Origin: Micromonospora chaiyaphumensis
GTDB taxonomy: Bacteria > Actinomycetota > Actinomycetes > Mycobacteriales > Micromonosporaceae
Direction: 5' to 3'
Assembly: GCF_900091435.1 (NCBI RefSeq)
Contig: NZ_FMCS01000004.1
Coordinates: 372,001 to 436,000, forward strand
DNA length: 64,000 bases
Shown here: positions 1 to 12,691 of the stretch, one piece after another
Position numbering within the stretch: position 1 is the first letter of the stretch
How the letters are laid out: every line of letters begins with the position of its first letter
Notes under the pieces: model-generated
Seen by the model: only the letters and a program-made list of their open reading frames with translations
Database searches by the model: none
Told to the model about the DNA's origin: nothing
Position numbers and translations under genes: made by a program

Positions 1-885
1 ACCCGGGCCGCGGGCGTACCGGAGGCACCGACCCCGGCCGACCCGAGCGGCGGCGGCACGCCGGCCGCGGGTGAACGGCGGAGCTTCTTCTTCGACCCGG
101 AGCCGGTGCCGGCCGAACTGCCCGAACCCCCGGCGTCGCCCCGGCCGCGGATCCCGATGTTCGAGGACACGACCCCGAACAACGTCCGGCCGGCCTGGCC
201 GGTGGCCCCCGCCCCGAACTGGCCGGTGACGCCGCGCGGCACCGAGCAGACCGCGCCGGGCACCCCGACGACCGGCCGGACCGGCGACGGCACCGGCAGC
301 GCTGGCGCCACCCGGCCCGAGCCCGCCCCGCGTCCCCGGCACCGCGCCCTGCCCGACCTGGGCCGGAGCACCGGCTGGGACGCCCTCGCCAACGCCCGCC
401 CCGCCGGCCCGCCCGCCCCACCGCCCACCGGCCCGACCCCGGAGGCCACCGCCCCCGTCGGCGGGACCCCGGAACCGACCGGCCACATCGGCGGGACCCC
501 GGAGGCCACCGGCCGGCCCGCGGAGACCAACGGCTCTCCCCAGCAGTCCACCGGCGGCACCGATCCCGCCCCCGGGGCCACCCGGCCGATCCTTCCGCCC
601 TGGGACGGCCCGGCCCCCGAGGTGGCCGGCAGCGCACCCGGCCGGCACGCCGACCTGTCGAGAGCCGACGCGACCACCGAGGCGGCCGGGGGGAAGTCGA
701 AGGCCCGGCGCAGCCTGTTCCGGCGTAACCGGGGGAAGGGCGCCGAGGCGGGCGAGGCCGACCGCGAGTCCGAGCCGATCGCCGCGCAGGACGAGGAGTA
801 CGTCGACTGGGTCGCCGGCCTGGCCTCGGACGACAACGCGGATGACGCCCGGTCCCTGCGTACCGGCCGGCACCACCGCGACTGA
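1..885 (+). CDS. Unrecognised Pro/Gly/Thr-rich protein, 5' end cut by window edge
   Basis: The frame ending in TGA at 883-885 is open to base 1, so this is the last 294 codons of a longer gene; an internal GTG at 106 is probably not the start. The visible part is low-complexity and rich in Pro, Gly, Ala and Thr, with degenerate tandem GGTPE(P/A)TG units around bases 455-520. It ends with a strongly basic patch (KARRSLFRRNRGKG) and an acidic tail. No membrane segment or catalytic motif is visible in this part. The family is not recognised and any N-terminal domain is out of view. It converges on thiC across a shared hairpin. Confidence 0.6.
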   Translation, partial: TRAAGVPEAPTPADPSGGGTPAAGERRSFFFDPEPVPAELPEPPASPRPRIPMFEDTTPNNVRPAWPVAPAPNWPVTPRGTEQTAPGTPTTGRTGDGTGSAGATRPEPAPRPRHRALPDLGRSTGWDALANARPAGPPAPPPTGPTPEATAPVGGTPEPTGHIGGTPEATGRPAETNGSPQQSTGGTDPAPGATRPILPPWDGPAPEVAGSAPGRHADLSRADATTEAAGGKSKARRSLFRRNRGKGAEAGEADRESEPIAAQDEEYVDWVAGLASDDNADDARSLRTGRHHRD

Positions 886-887
886 GT

Positions 888-929
888 TCGCCGGGGGCCG
901 CGCCGACCAGCGGCACGGCTCCCCGGCGA
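888..929. terminator. Bidirectional hairpin between convergent genes
   Basis: The arms TCGCCGGGG (888-896) and CCCCGGCGA (921-929) are perfect complements, with further GCCG/CGGC pairing inside the loop. It lies just after the stop of the upstream plus-strand gene and just after the stop of thiC on the minus strand. There is no T-tract, as is usual for high-GC actinobacterial terminators. Confidence 0.6.
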
Positions 930-932
930 GGC

Positions 933-6074
<5,142 letters not shown>

Positions 6075-6081
<7 letters not shown>

Positions 6082-6701
6082 GTCAGTGCCGCGATCAGCT
6101 CGGCGGTCGTGCGGGCGGGATCGGGGCTGCCGGACAGCGCACCCACCACGGCCACCCCGTACGCCCCGGCGGCCCGCAGCGCCGGCACCGACGCGGCGGT
6201 CACCCCGCCGATGGCGATCACCGGCACCTCCACGGCGCCGGCCACCGCGCGCAGCCCTGCGGGGCCGATCGGGTCGGGCAGGCCCGACTTCGTGGTGGTC
6301 GCGTGACACGGGCCCACGCCCAGGTAGCTGGCCCCGGCGGCGACCGCCGCGGCAGCGCTGCCCGGCTCACGCGCGGTCGCGCCGAGCACGGCGCCGGCGC
6401 CGAGCACCCGGCGGGCGGCCGCCACGGGCAGGTCCTCCGCGCCGACGTGCCCGCCGGCCGCGTCGACCGCCAGCGCCACGTGCAGCCGGTCGTTGACCAG
6501 GCACGTCGCCCCGTACGGCCGGCACAGCCCGAGCACCTGCCCGGCCAGCTCGTACGCCTCCCGGTCGCTGGCGTCGTCCTCGACCCGGACCTGGACGACC
6601 AGCTCGGCGCGGGCCACCGGCAGGGCGGCGCGCAGCACGGCCAGGGGGTCCCGCCCCGGCCGGGTGTCGGTGATCAGATGCAGTCGTCCCAGGGACGGCA
6701 C
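6075..6701 (-). CDS. thiE: Thiamine phosphate synthase ThiE
   Basis: ThiE joins HMP-PP and thiazole phosphate to make thiamine phosphate. The 208-residue TIM barrel keeps the Mg-pyrophosphate ligands N70-D71 (VNDRLHVALAVDA), D90 (HVGAEDLP) and the phosphate-binding GPCHATTTKSG with K138, followed by IAIGGV. It is the complete ThiE of the operon, in contrast to the divergent paralogue at 3319-4029. The start is GTG 6701 with an AGGGAGGAG SD 7-9 nt upstream, directly behind the TPP riboswitch. It is the first gene of the operon, so the riboswitch may act on access to this SD. Confidence 0.95.
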
Positions 6702-6710
6702 GGCAACTCT

Positions 6711-6799
6711 CCTCCCTGCGCCGGCATTACCCGGATCAGGTTCGACGGTCGGGGGCTTCCAGCCCCCCTCTCAGCCCGGTGGCACCGGGCTCCCGTGGG
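6711..6799 (-). promoter_or_regulatory. TPP riboswitch (THI element)
   Basis: Read on the minus strand the segment has the diagnostic THI-box blocks: ACGGGAGCCC at the 5' end, GGGCTGAGAGGG, then ACCTGATCCGGGTAATGCC and the closing GCGCAGGGAGG. The last block merges with the thiE Shine-Dalgarno. That geometry argues for translational control, with closure of the 3' block upon TPP binding hiding the SD. No separate terminator hairpin with U-tract lies between it and thiE. It controls all seven genes downstream. Confidence 0.96.
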
Positions 6800-6813
6800 T
6801 CACTTGCGGGCCT

Positions 6814-6842
6814 ACCGTACGACGTGCGCGCGGATCCGCCAA
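6814..6842 (-). promoter_or_regulatory. Promoter of the thi operon
   Basis: On the minus strand TTGGCG (6837-6842), a 17-bp spacer and TACGGT (6814-6819) match vegetative actinobacterial promoters. Transcription would start near 6807, about 8 bases before the first conserved riboswitch base, which strongly supports the assignment. Confidence 0.7.
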
Positions 6843-6927
6843 GGGGCGGGTGGCGAATTTCCCACCGACCGTCCCGCGTGGAGGATGGGGACAGCGGGTG
6901 ATCTCCCGGTCACGTCATGCTGTCCGG

Positions 6928-7830
6928 ATGCCCTCGCCCGCCCACGTCCCCCGCCGCTTGGCCTTCCTGCCGTTCCGGGGCAGCGCCGCCGTCGCCGAAG
7001 GGCTCCTGACCTGGGCGATGTTGAAGGGACCTGCCTGGTGCAGCCTCCTGCCCGACGTGTACGTGCACCGCGACGGCCACCGCCCGACGGACCATCGCAT
7101 GTGGTGCGAAGCCGTGGCACTACGACTACCGGCCGGCGCGGCGATCGCGGGGCGCAGCGCCGCCTTCCTGTGGGGTGCCGGTCTGCTGGCCCGGGACGCG
7201 CCGGTCACCGTGCTGCTGCCCCGGACCGCGCGGATCCGGCCGCATCCCCGCGTGCACCAGGTCCGTTCCGTGCTGCCGGACACCGACCGCACCCGCTTCG
7301 CCGGGCTGCCGGTCACCACGGCGCTGCGAACCGCCTTCGACCTCGGTCGGCAGGGGCCGCGGATCGAGGCGCTGGTCGCTGTCGAGGCGTTGCTGCACCG
7401 TCGGGTGGTGAAGCTGTCCGCCCTACGCGCCTACGCGGCGGCGCATCCCGGCTGGCCCGGCGCGGCGGTGCTTCGGGAGGTGCTGGCGCTGGCCGAACCC
7501 CTGAGCGAGTCACCGATGGAGACCCGCCTGCGGCTGCTTCTGCTCGACGCCGGCCTCGGCCCGCTCACCGCCCAGCACGACGTGCACGACGCGCGGGGCT
7601 GCTTCATCGCCCGCCTGGACCTGGCCTGGCCCGCGCTCCGCGTCGCCGTCGAGTACGACGGTGACCACCACCGGGAACGCGCCCACTTCCGCCAGGACAT
7701 CGCCCGCCTGAACGCCCTCCGCGCGGCGGGCTGGCTGGTCCTCCGCTTCACCGCCGACGACGTCCTGCGCCACCCGGACGCCGCGATCACCCTGGTCCGC
7801 CAAGCCCTCCGCGAGCGCGCCGCCCACTGA
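6928..7830 (+). CDS. DUF559-type nuclease-fold protein (AbiEi-like N-terminus)
   Basis: This 300-residue protein starts at ATG 6928, divergent from the thi operon. Its last 100 residues have the DUF559/very-short-patch-repair-like core: RLDLAWPALRVAVEYDGDHH followed by RxD...LNALRAAGWLVLRFTADDV. That is a PD-(D/E)XK arrangement with candidate D, E and D/H residues. The N-terminal two thirds resembles the DNA-binding/AbiEi-like module often fused to this domain in actinobacteria. Such genes are numerous in actinomycetes and their role is unknown; a defence or toxin-antitoxin link is only family-level speculation, and no partner toxin gene is next to it. Confidence 0.8.
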   Translation: MPSPAHVPRRLAFLPFRGSAAVAEGLLTWAMLKGPAWCSLLPDVYVHRDGHRPTDHRMWCEAVALRLPAGAAIAGRSAAFLWGAGLLARDAPVTVLLPRTARIRPHPRVHQVRSVLPDTDRTRFAGLPVTTALRTAFDLGRQGPRIEALVAVEALLHRRVVKLSALRAYAAAHPGWPGAAVLREVLALAEPLSESPMETRLRLLLLDAGLGPLTAQHDVHDARGCFIARLDLAWPALRVAVEYDGDHHRERAHFRQDIARLNALRAAGWLVLRFTADDVLRHPDAAITLVRQALRERAAH

Positions 7831-7843
7831 CCGCCAGCCGTCG

Positions 7844-7894
7844 GTGGAGCGCTGTGGAGGTCAAAACCGCGGGATGACCTCCATAGCGCTCCAC
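7844..7894. repeat. 19-bp inverted repeat with 13-nt loop
   Basis: The arms at 7844-7862 and 7876-7894 are complementary over 19 positions with one mismatch, which would be a G-U pair in RNA. The arms contain GTGGAGCGCT and AGCGCTCCAC. It lies between two convergent genes, so it could be a bidirectional terminator. It is unusually long and AT-richer than the GC stems elsewhere in the window, which is more like a dispersed palindromic element. Confidence 0.6.
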
Positions 7895-7947
7895 TCGCAC
7901 CCTTGGCGCGGCGGCGGGGCGCGGCGGCGTGGCGGTGGACAGCACGC

Positions 7948-7979
7948 TGCCCCGGCACCTGGAAGGCGGCGCCGGGGCA
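7948..7979 (-). terminator. Hairpin terminator after the aldo/keto reductase gene
   Basis: TGCCCCGGC (7948-7956) pairs with GCCGGGGCA (7971-7979) around a 14-nt loop, beginning 12 bp after the minus-strand stop at 7992. Confidence 0.55.
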
Positions 7980-7991
7980 GCGGAGGGTGTC

Positions 7992-8945
7992 TCAGAGGAG
8001 GGCGTCGAGGACGTCGAGGTCCTCGTCAGTGGGCTGCCAGGTGCCCGCCTCGGCGTTGGCGCGTACCTGCTCGGGCGTGGTCGCGCCGGCGATCACCGAG
8101 GTCACCGCCGGCCGGGCGGCGAGCCCGCCGATGGCCACCTGGAGCATGCTGATCCCGCGCTCGGCCGCGTACGCCTCGATGGCCTCGATGGTGTCCCAGT
8201 CGGCGGCCGCGAGGCGCTCGGCGTACCGGCCGCCGCCGGAGAGCCGGCTGCCGGCGGGCGGCTTCTCGTTCCGCTTGTACTTGCCGGTGAGCAGCCCGTT
8301 GGCGAGGGGGAAGAACGGCAGCATGCCCAGGCCGAACCGCTCGCACGCCGGGATCACCTCGGCCTCGACGGACCGTTCCACGAGGCTGTAGTGGTTCTGT
8401 GCGGAGATGAAGCGCGCGCGGCCCTGGGAGGAGGCGGTCCAGTCGGCGTCGGCGATCTGCCAGCCGGCGAAGTTGGAGTTGCCGAGGTAGCGCACCTTGC
8501 CGGCGGTGACCAGGTCGTCCAGCGCGGCGAGCGTCTCGTCGATCGGGGTGCCCGGGTCGGGCTCGTGCATCTGGTAGAGGTCGATGTGATCGGTGTCGAG
8601 GCGGCGCAGGGACGCCTCGACCGCCCGGGCGATGTAGCGGCGGGCGCCCCGGGCGCCGTGGTCCGGCCCGTTCAACCCGTGCATGTCCATGCCGAACTTG
8701 GTGGCGACCACCACGTCGTCCCGGCGGCCTTTGAGCGCCTGCCCGAGCAGTTCCTCGGAGCCGCCCTGCGGCTCGCCGTAGATGTCCGCGGTGTCGAAGA
8801 AGTTGATCCCGGCGTCGAGCGCGGCGTCGACGACCGCCCGGGTGCCGTCGAGGTCGAGCTTGCGGCCGAAGTTGTTGCAGCCGATGCCGACCACGGACAC
8901 CACGAGTCCGGAGTCGCCCAGCCGGCGGTAGGTCATCTCAGTCAC
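7992..8945 (-). CDS. Aldo/keto reductase
   Basis: This NADPH-dependent oxidoreductase of about 317 residues has the AKR (beta/alpha)8 fold. The catalytic tetrad is readable: D51 and Y56 in DTADIYG, K83 in ATKFG and H127 in LYQMHEPD, plus GNSNFAGWQ and the C-terminal IAGATTPEQV cofactor-binding segment. It resembles the AKR11/AKR12-type general aldehyde reductases; the substrate cannot be told from sequence. In-frame starts at GTG 8954, GTG 8945 and ATG 8936 are possible; 8945 has GGTGGA about 4 nt upstream. It lies about 30 bp after the ABC-F gene and probably shares its transcript. Confidence 0.88.
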   Translation of the reverse strand: MTEMTYRRLGDSGLVVSVVGIGCNNFGRKLDLDGTRAVVDAALDAGINFFDTADIYGEPQGGSEELLGQALKGRRDDVVVATKFGMDMHGLNGPDHGARGARRYIARAVEASLRRLDTDHIDLYQMHEPDPGTPIDETLAALDDLVTAGKVRYLGNSNFAGWQIADADWTASSQGRARFISAQNHYSLVERSVEAEVIPACERFGLGMLPFFPLANGLLTGKYKRNEKPPAGSRLSGGGRYAERLAAADWDTIEAIEAYAAERGISMLQVAIGGLAARPAVTSVIAGATTPEQVRANAEAGTWQPTDEDLDVLDALL

Positions 8946-8975
8946 GAGATCCACCCTATGCCGCCGGCCGGGCGG

Positions 8976-10652
8976 TCAGCCGACGTCCCAGACCGGCTCC
9001 GGGGTCTCCACCACCTCGCCGTCGCCCCGGAACAGCACGAACCGGTCGAAGGAGCGGGTGAACCACCGGTCGTGGGTGACCGCCACGACCGTCCCGGCGA
9101 ACGCGTCAAGCCCTGCTTCGAGGGCCTCGGCGGAGGCCAGGTCGAGGTTGTCGGTCGGCTCGTCGAGCAGCAGCAGGGTCGCACCGGACAGCTCCAGCAG
9201 CAGCACCAGGAAGCGCGCCTGCTGGCCACCGGAGAGGGTGCCGAACCGCTGGTCGCCCTGACCGGCCAGCTCGTACCGGGACAGCGCCGCCATGGCCGCG
9301 TGCCGGTCCATGCCGGCCCGGTGCTCGTCGCCCCGCCACAGGATGTCGACGAGCGTCTTCTCCATGAGTTCCGGCCGGTCGTGGGTCTGGGAGAAGTGGC
9401 CGGGCCGGACCCGGGCGCCGAGGCGGACCACGCCGTCGTGCGTGACGGGCGCGAGTTTCGCCCCGTCGACCGGGATGTTGGCCGGATCCGGGTCGGTGCC
9501 GCCGCGGGCGAGCAGGCGCAGGAAGTGCGACTTCCCGGTCCCGTTCGCGCCGAGCACCGCGACCCGGTCGCCGTACCAGAGTTCCAGGTCGAAGGGGTAG
9601 GTGAGGCCGTCCAGTTCGAGCTGCTCGGCGATCACCGCGCGCTTTCCGGTCCGCCCGCCGGTGAGGCGCATCCGGATGTCCTGCTCCTTCGGGGGTACGG
9701 GCGGCGGCCCGGCCTCCTCGAACTTGCGCAGCCGGGTCTGCGCGGCCTGGTAGCGGGAGGCCATCCCGTCGTTGTACGCGGCCTTCTGCTTGTACATGAG
9801 CATCAGCTCGCGCAGCTTCTGGTGCTCCTCGTCCCAGCGGCGGCGCAGCTCGTCGAGGCGGGCGTGCCGGGCCACCCGGGCCTCGTGCCAGCTGGCGAAT
9901 CCGCCCGGGTGGATCCAGGCGCTGCCACCCTCGACGGCGACGACCCGGTCGGCGGTCTGGGCCAGCAGCTCCCGGTCGTGCGAGACGTAGAGGACGGACT
10001 TGCCGGACTCGCGCAGCCGGGCCTCCAGCCAGCGCTTGCCGGGCACGTCGAGGAAGTTGTCCGGCTCGTCGAGGAGGAGCACCTCGTCCGGGCCGCGGAG
10101 CAGCAGTTCCAGCGCGAACCGCTTCTGCTGGCCGCCGGACAGGGTCCGCACGGGGCGCTCCCGGGCGGCGTCCCACGGCAGGTCGAGGACGATGGTGGCG
10201 ACGGTGTCGAAGAGCACCTCGGCGTCGTACCCGCCGGTCTCGCCCCAGGCGGCCAGCGCGTCCGCGTACGCGAGCTGGGCCTTGCCGGCGGTGCTGCTGT
10301 ACTTGCCGCGGACCTCGGCCGCCCGCATGGCCGCCTCGGTGTCGGCGAGGCGGCGGCCGGCGTCGCGCAGGGCGGGCGGTGCGAGCGACAGCGCCAGGTC
10401 GGCGAGGGTCGACTCGTCGCCGATCATGCCGATGAACTGGCGCATGACGCCGAGCCCGCCGGAGCGGGCGACCGCGCCGGTCTTCACCGGCAGGTCGCCG
10501 GCGACCATGCGCAGCAGGGTCGTCTTGCCGGCGCCGTTGGGGCCGACGAGCGCCACCTTGGCTCCCTCACCGACCCGGAACGACACGTCGGCGAAGAGCT
10601 CCCGGCCGTCCGGGAGGATGTGCCCGACCCCTGCCACGTCCACGTATCCCAC
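8976..10652 (-). CDS. ABC-F family ATPase (ribosome-associated or resistance type)
   Basis: The 558-residue protein has two ABC domains and no membrane segments, as in the ABC-F class. Domain 1 has Walker A GPNGAGKTT (residues 37-45), signature LSGGQQKR and Walker B LLLDEPDNFLD. Domain 2 has GANGTGKS, LSGGQQARF and LLLLDEPTDNLD. The inter-domain linker contains the charged region YKQKAAYNDGMASRYQ. Such proteins act at the ribosomal E site, as translation factors or antibiotic-protection proteins; which one cannot be decided here. The GTG start at 10652 follows CAGGA. The longer open frame upstream is antisense to the methyltransferase gene and is not used. Confidence 0.88.
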   Translation of the reverse strand: MGYVDVAGVGHILPDGRELFADVSFRVGEGAKVALVGPNGAGKTTLLRMVAGDLPVKTGAVARSGGLGVMRQFIGMIGDESTLADLALSLAPPALRDAGRRLADTEAAMRAAEVRGKYSSTAGKAQLAYADALAAWGETGGYDAEVLFDTVATIVLDLPWDAARERPVRTLSGGQQKRFALELLLRGPDEVLLLDEPDNFLDVPGKRWLEARLRESGKSVLYVSHDRELLAQTADRVVAVEGGSAWIHPGGFASWHEARVARHARLDELRRRWDEEHQKLRELMLMYKQKAAYNDGMASRYQAAQTRLRKFEEAGPPPVPPKEQDIRMRLTGGRTGKRAVIAEQLELDGLTYPFDLELWYGDRVAVLGANGTGKSHFLRLLARGGTDPDPANIPVDGAKLAPVTHDGVVRLGARVRPGHFSQTHDRPELMEKTLVDILWRGDEHRAGMDRHAAMAALSRYELAGQGDQRFGTLSGGQQARFLVLLLELSGATLLLLDEPTDNLDLASAEALEAGLDAFAGTVVAVTHDRWFTRSFDRFVLFRGDGEVVETPEPVWDVG

Positions 10653-10693
10653 GCGGGCATCCTGCCCGAGGGGAGGGCGTGCGCGACACTCGA

Positions 10694-11308
10694 TTACCGG
10701 GTGACCCGGAGCACCCGGAAGCCCTTCTGGCTGGCGTGCCGGTCGACCTGCCAGCCCTGCTCGACGAGCCACCGGTGCAGCGAGTCGCCGCCGAGGTGCC
10801 GCGCGACGACCAGCCAGGCCACCCCGTCCGGGGCGAGCCGCGGCAACCAGCGCAGCAGCAGCTCGTGCAGCTCCGCCTTGCCGATGTGGATCGGCGGGTT
10901 GGACCAGATCTCGGCGAAGGCGAGGTCGGCGGGTACGTCGTCCGGCGCGGCCACCCGGACCCGGCGGGCGGCGCCGACCCGGGCGGCGTTGGCGGCGGTG
11001 AGATCGCGGGCCCGCTGGTTGACGTCGACCGCCCAGACGGTGGCGGCCGGCGCGGTGCTGGCCAGTACGCAGGTGATCGGGCCGAAGCCGCACCCCACGT
11101 CGAGCAGCGGGCCGGTGGTGTCGGGGGCCGGCAGGTCGGCCTTGCGCAGCAGCACGGCCGTGCCGGGGTCGAGGCGGGTGGCGGAGAAGACGCCGCTGGC
11201 CGAGGCGAGGGTGTAGTCGCGCCCGGCGACGGAGAACTCGACCTCACGCGGCTGGGCGGGGATCGTGGGTTCAGCGGTGAAGTAGTGGTCGCCGGTCACG
11301 TCGGGCAT
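10694..11308 (-). CDS. Class I SAM methyltransferase, RsmC/RlmG-like
   Basis: The 204-residue protein has SAM motif I LLDVGCGFGPIT (69-80) and the catalytic NPPIH motif (137-141) that typifies RsmC/RlmG-type guanine-N2 rRNA methyltransferases. The N-terminal half resembles the single-domain actinobacterial form. The likely substrate is an rRNA guanine (m2G), inferred from NPPxH. It is first in a probable minus-strand operon with the ABC-F and aldo/keto reductase genes (41-bp gap), which places two ribosome-related genes together. It is divergent from the gene at 11405. Confidence 0.82.
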   Translation of the reverse strand: MPDVTGDHYFTAEPTIPAQPREVEFSVAGRDYTLASASGVFSATRLDPGTAVLLRKADLPAPDTTGPLLDVGCGFGPITCVLASTAPAATVWAVDVNQRARDLTAANAARVGAARRVRVAAPDDVPADLAFAEIWSNPPIHIGKAELHELLLRWLPRLAPDGVAWLVVARHLGGDSLHRWLVEQGWQVDRHASQKGFRVLRVTR

Positions 11309-11404
11309 TGTCGCACCGGCCGGGGGCGGCCCCGGCGACGGTGCGCTCGGCAGGATTCGACGCCACTTCGCCGGAATTTCGCGATATTACCCACGAAAGG
11401 GACA

Positions 11405-12634
11405 ATGGCCCCTACTGTAGCCAACATGGTGTATCGGTACGAGTCCGATGAGGACGCCTTCCTGGAGTACCCGAGGCCCGGGTCGGACCCGTCCGGCGCC
11501 GCGGCGGCTCCGCCGGCGGGTCCCTCGCCGTCCCGCTTCCCCACCCCGTCGCTGCCACCGCCGGTCCGGCCCGCCCCACCGGCCGTCGAAACGCGCGCCC
11601 CGGCCCCGCCGCCCCCGGCACCGGCCCCGGCGCCCAGCCGGCCCGCTCCGCCCCGGGAGCCCGCTCCCGTGCCGCAGCCCACGCCGGCGGCGCCGCCCGC
11701 ACCACCGGTGCCGCAGCCGACGCCCGCCGCCGCACCCCGACCGGAGATGTCGTCCCCGCCGACGCCCGGACCGGAGATGTCGGCCCCGCCCGATCCCGGC
11801 GTCCGGACCACCGATCCGCTGGACCTGTCCCGGTCCCGCCACGCCGAGCCCCGGCGCGGCGGCGGCCGGACCTGGCAGGTGCTGATCGGCGGCGCCGCCG
11901 TGCTGATGCTGCTCGCCCTCACCGGGCTGGCCGTCGCCGCCCTCCTGGAGGACCGCACCGCCACGCCGCAGGCCGGCCAGCAGAGCAGCCCGCCGGCGGT
12001 GGAGCAGTCCGCCGCGGCCGACGGGCACGACCTGGACTCCCGGGACACCGACCAGGCGGCGCTCACCGCCAAGGAGGTCTTCCCCGGCCAGCAGCTGGTC
12101 GTGGCCGACGGGCAGCCGGCGTACCGGGTGCTCAAGACGCACTCCAGCGGCAGCTGCGCGGTCGCGGCCACCGGTGAGGTCGCCGACCTGCTGGTCCGTC
12201 TCGGCTGCAACCAGGTGGTCCGGGCCACCCTGCGCTCCGCCGACGGCGACCACCTGCTCACCGCCGGCCTGTTCAACCTGACCGACGTGGCCAGCGCCCA
12301 GCGGGCCCGCGACCGGATCCGGCCGATGCTGGACGAACGGCAGGGCCGGTTCCGCGGCATGGCGGCGAGCAACGACACCGAGGTGGTGGCGACGGCAGCC
12401 GCCCGGGTGGGCTGGCAGGTCCGCGGCCACTACCTGGCCTACTGCGTGGTCACCCGCGCCGACGGGGAACGGATCAGCTCCACCGACACCAAGGCGCGGG
12501 ACATCCTGTACGACATGATCGAGGTCTACCTGAACCGGGGCGTGCTGGAGCGCCGGGCCAACGGCGGGGTGGCCAGCCAGCCCACCGCCGGCCCGACCGA
12601 CGGCACCGCCGGCCAGGACGGCAGCGGCAACTGA
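11405..12634 (+). CDS. Membrane-anchored protein with Pro-rich cytoplasmic region, unknown function
   Basis: 409 residues. After a short acidic start (YRYESDEDAFLEY) comes about 130 residues of Pro/Ala/Gly-rich sequence with repeated PxPTPAA and PEMS(S/A)PP units. Next is one transmembrane helix (about 157-183) and a folded C-terminal domain of about 200 residues with two cysteines (SCAVAA, LGCNQV) and a later AYCVV. Topology is therefore N-in, C-out. The C-terminal domain is not recognised. ATG 11405 has GAAAGGG just upstream; ATG 11426 is an alternative start. Confidence 0.75.
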   Translation: MAPTVANMVYRYESDEDAFLEYPRPGSDPSGAAAAPPAGPSPSRFPTPSLPPPVRPAPPAVETRAPAPPPPAPAPAPSRPAPPREPAPVPQPTPAAPPAPPVPQPTPAAAPRPEMSSPPTPGPEMSAPPDPGVRTTDPLDLSRSRHAEPRRGGGRTWQVLIGGAAVLMLLALTGLAVAALLEDRTATPQAGQQSSPPAVEQSAAADGHDLDSRDTDQAALTAKEVFPGQQLVVADGQPAYRVLKTHSSGSCAVAATGEVADLLVRLGCNQVVRATLRSADGDHLLTAGLFNLTDVASAQRARDRIRPMLDERQGRFRGMAASNDTEVVATAAARVGWQVRGHYLAYCVVTRADGERISSTDTKARDILYDMIEVYLNRGVLERRANGGVASQPTAGPTDGTAGQDGSGN

Positions 12635-12646
12635 GGCCCGACGGCC

Positions 12647-12681
12647 ACGGCCCGTCGTCCCGCACCGGGGCGGCGGGCCGT
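12647..12681. terminator. Bidirectional terminator hairpin
   Basis: ACGGCCCG (12647-12654) pairs with CGGGCCGT (12674-12681), with more pairing inside (CG..CCCG/CGGG..CG). It separates the convergent 12634 and truA stops. Confidence 0.6.
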
Positions 12682-12691
12682 TCCGCTGTGC

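Noticed and set aside
7929..11216. 1095-codon plus-strand open frame opposite the aldo/keto reductase, ABC-F and methyltransferase genes
   Set aside because: Crosses three genes with clear motifs on the other strand; no family-like sequence.
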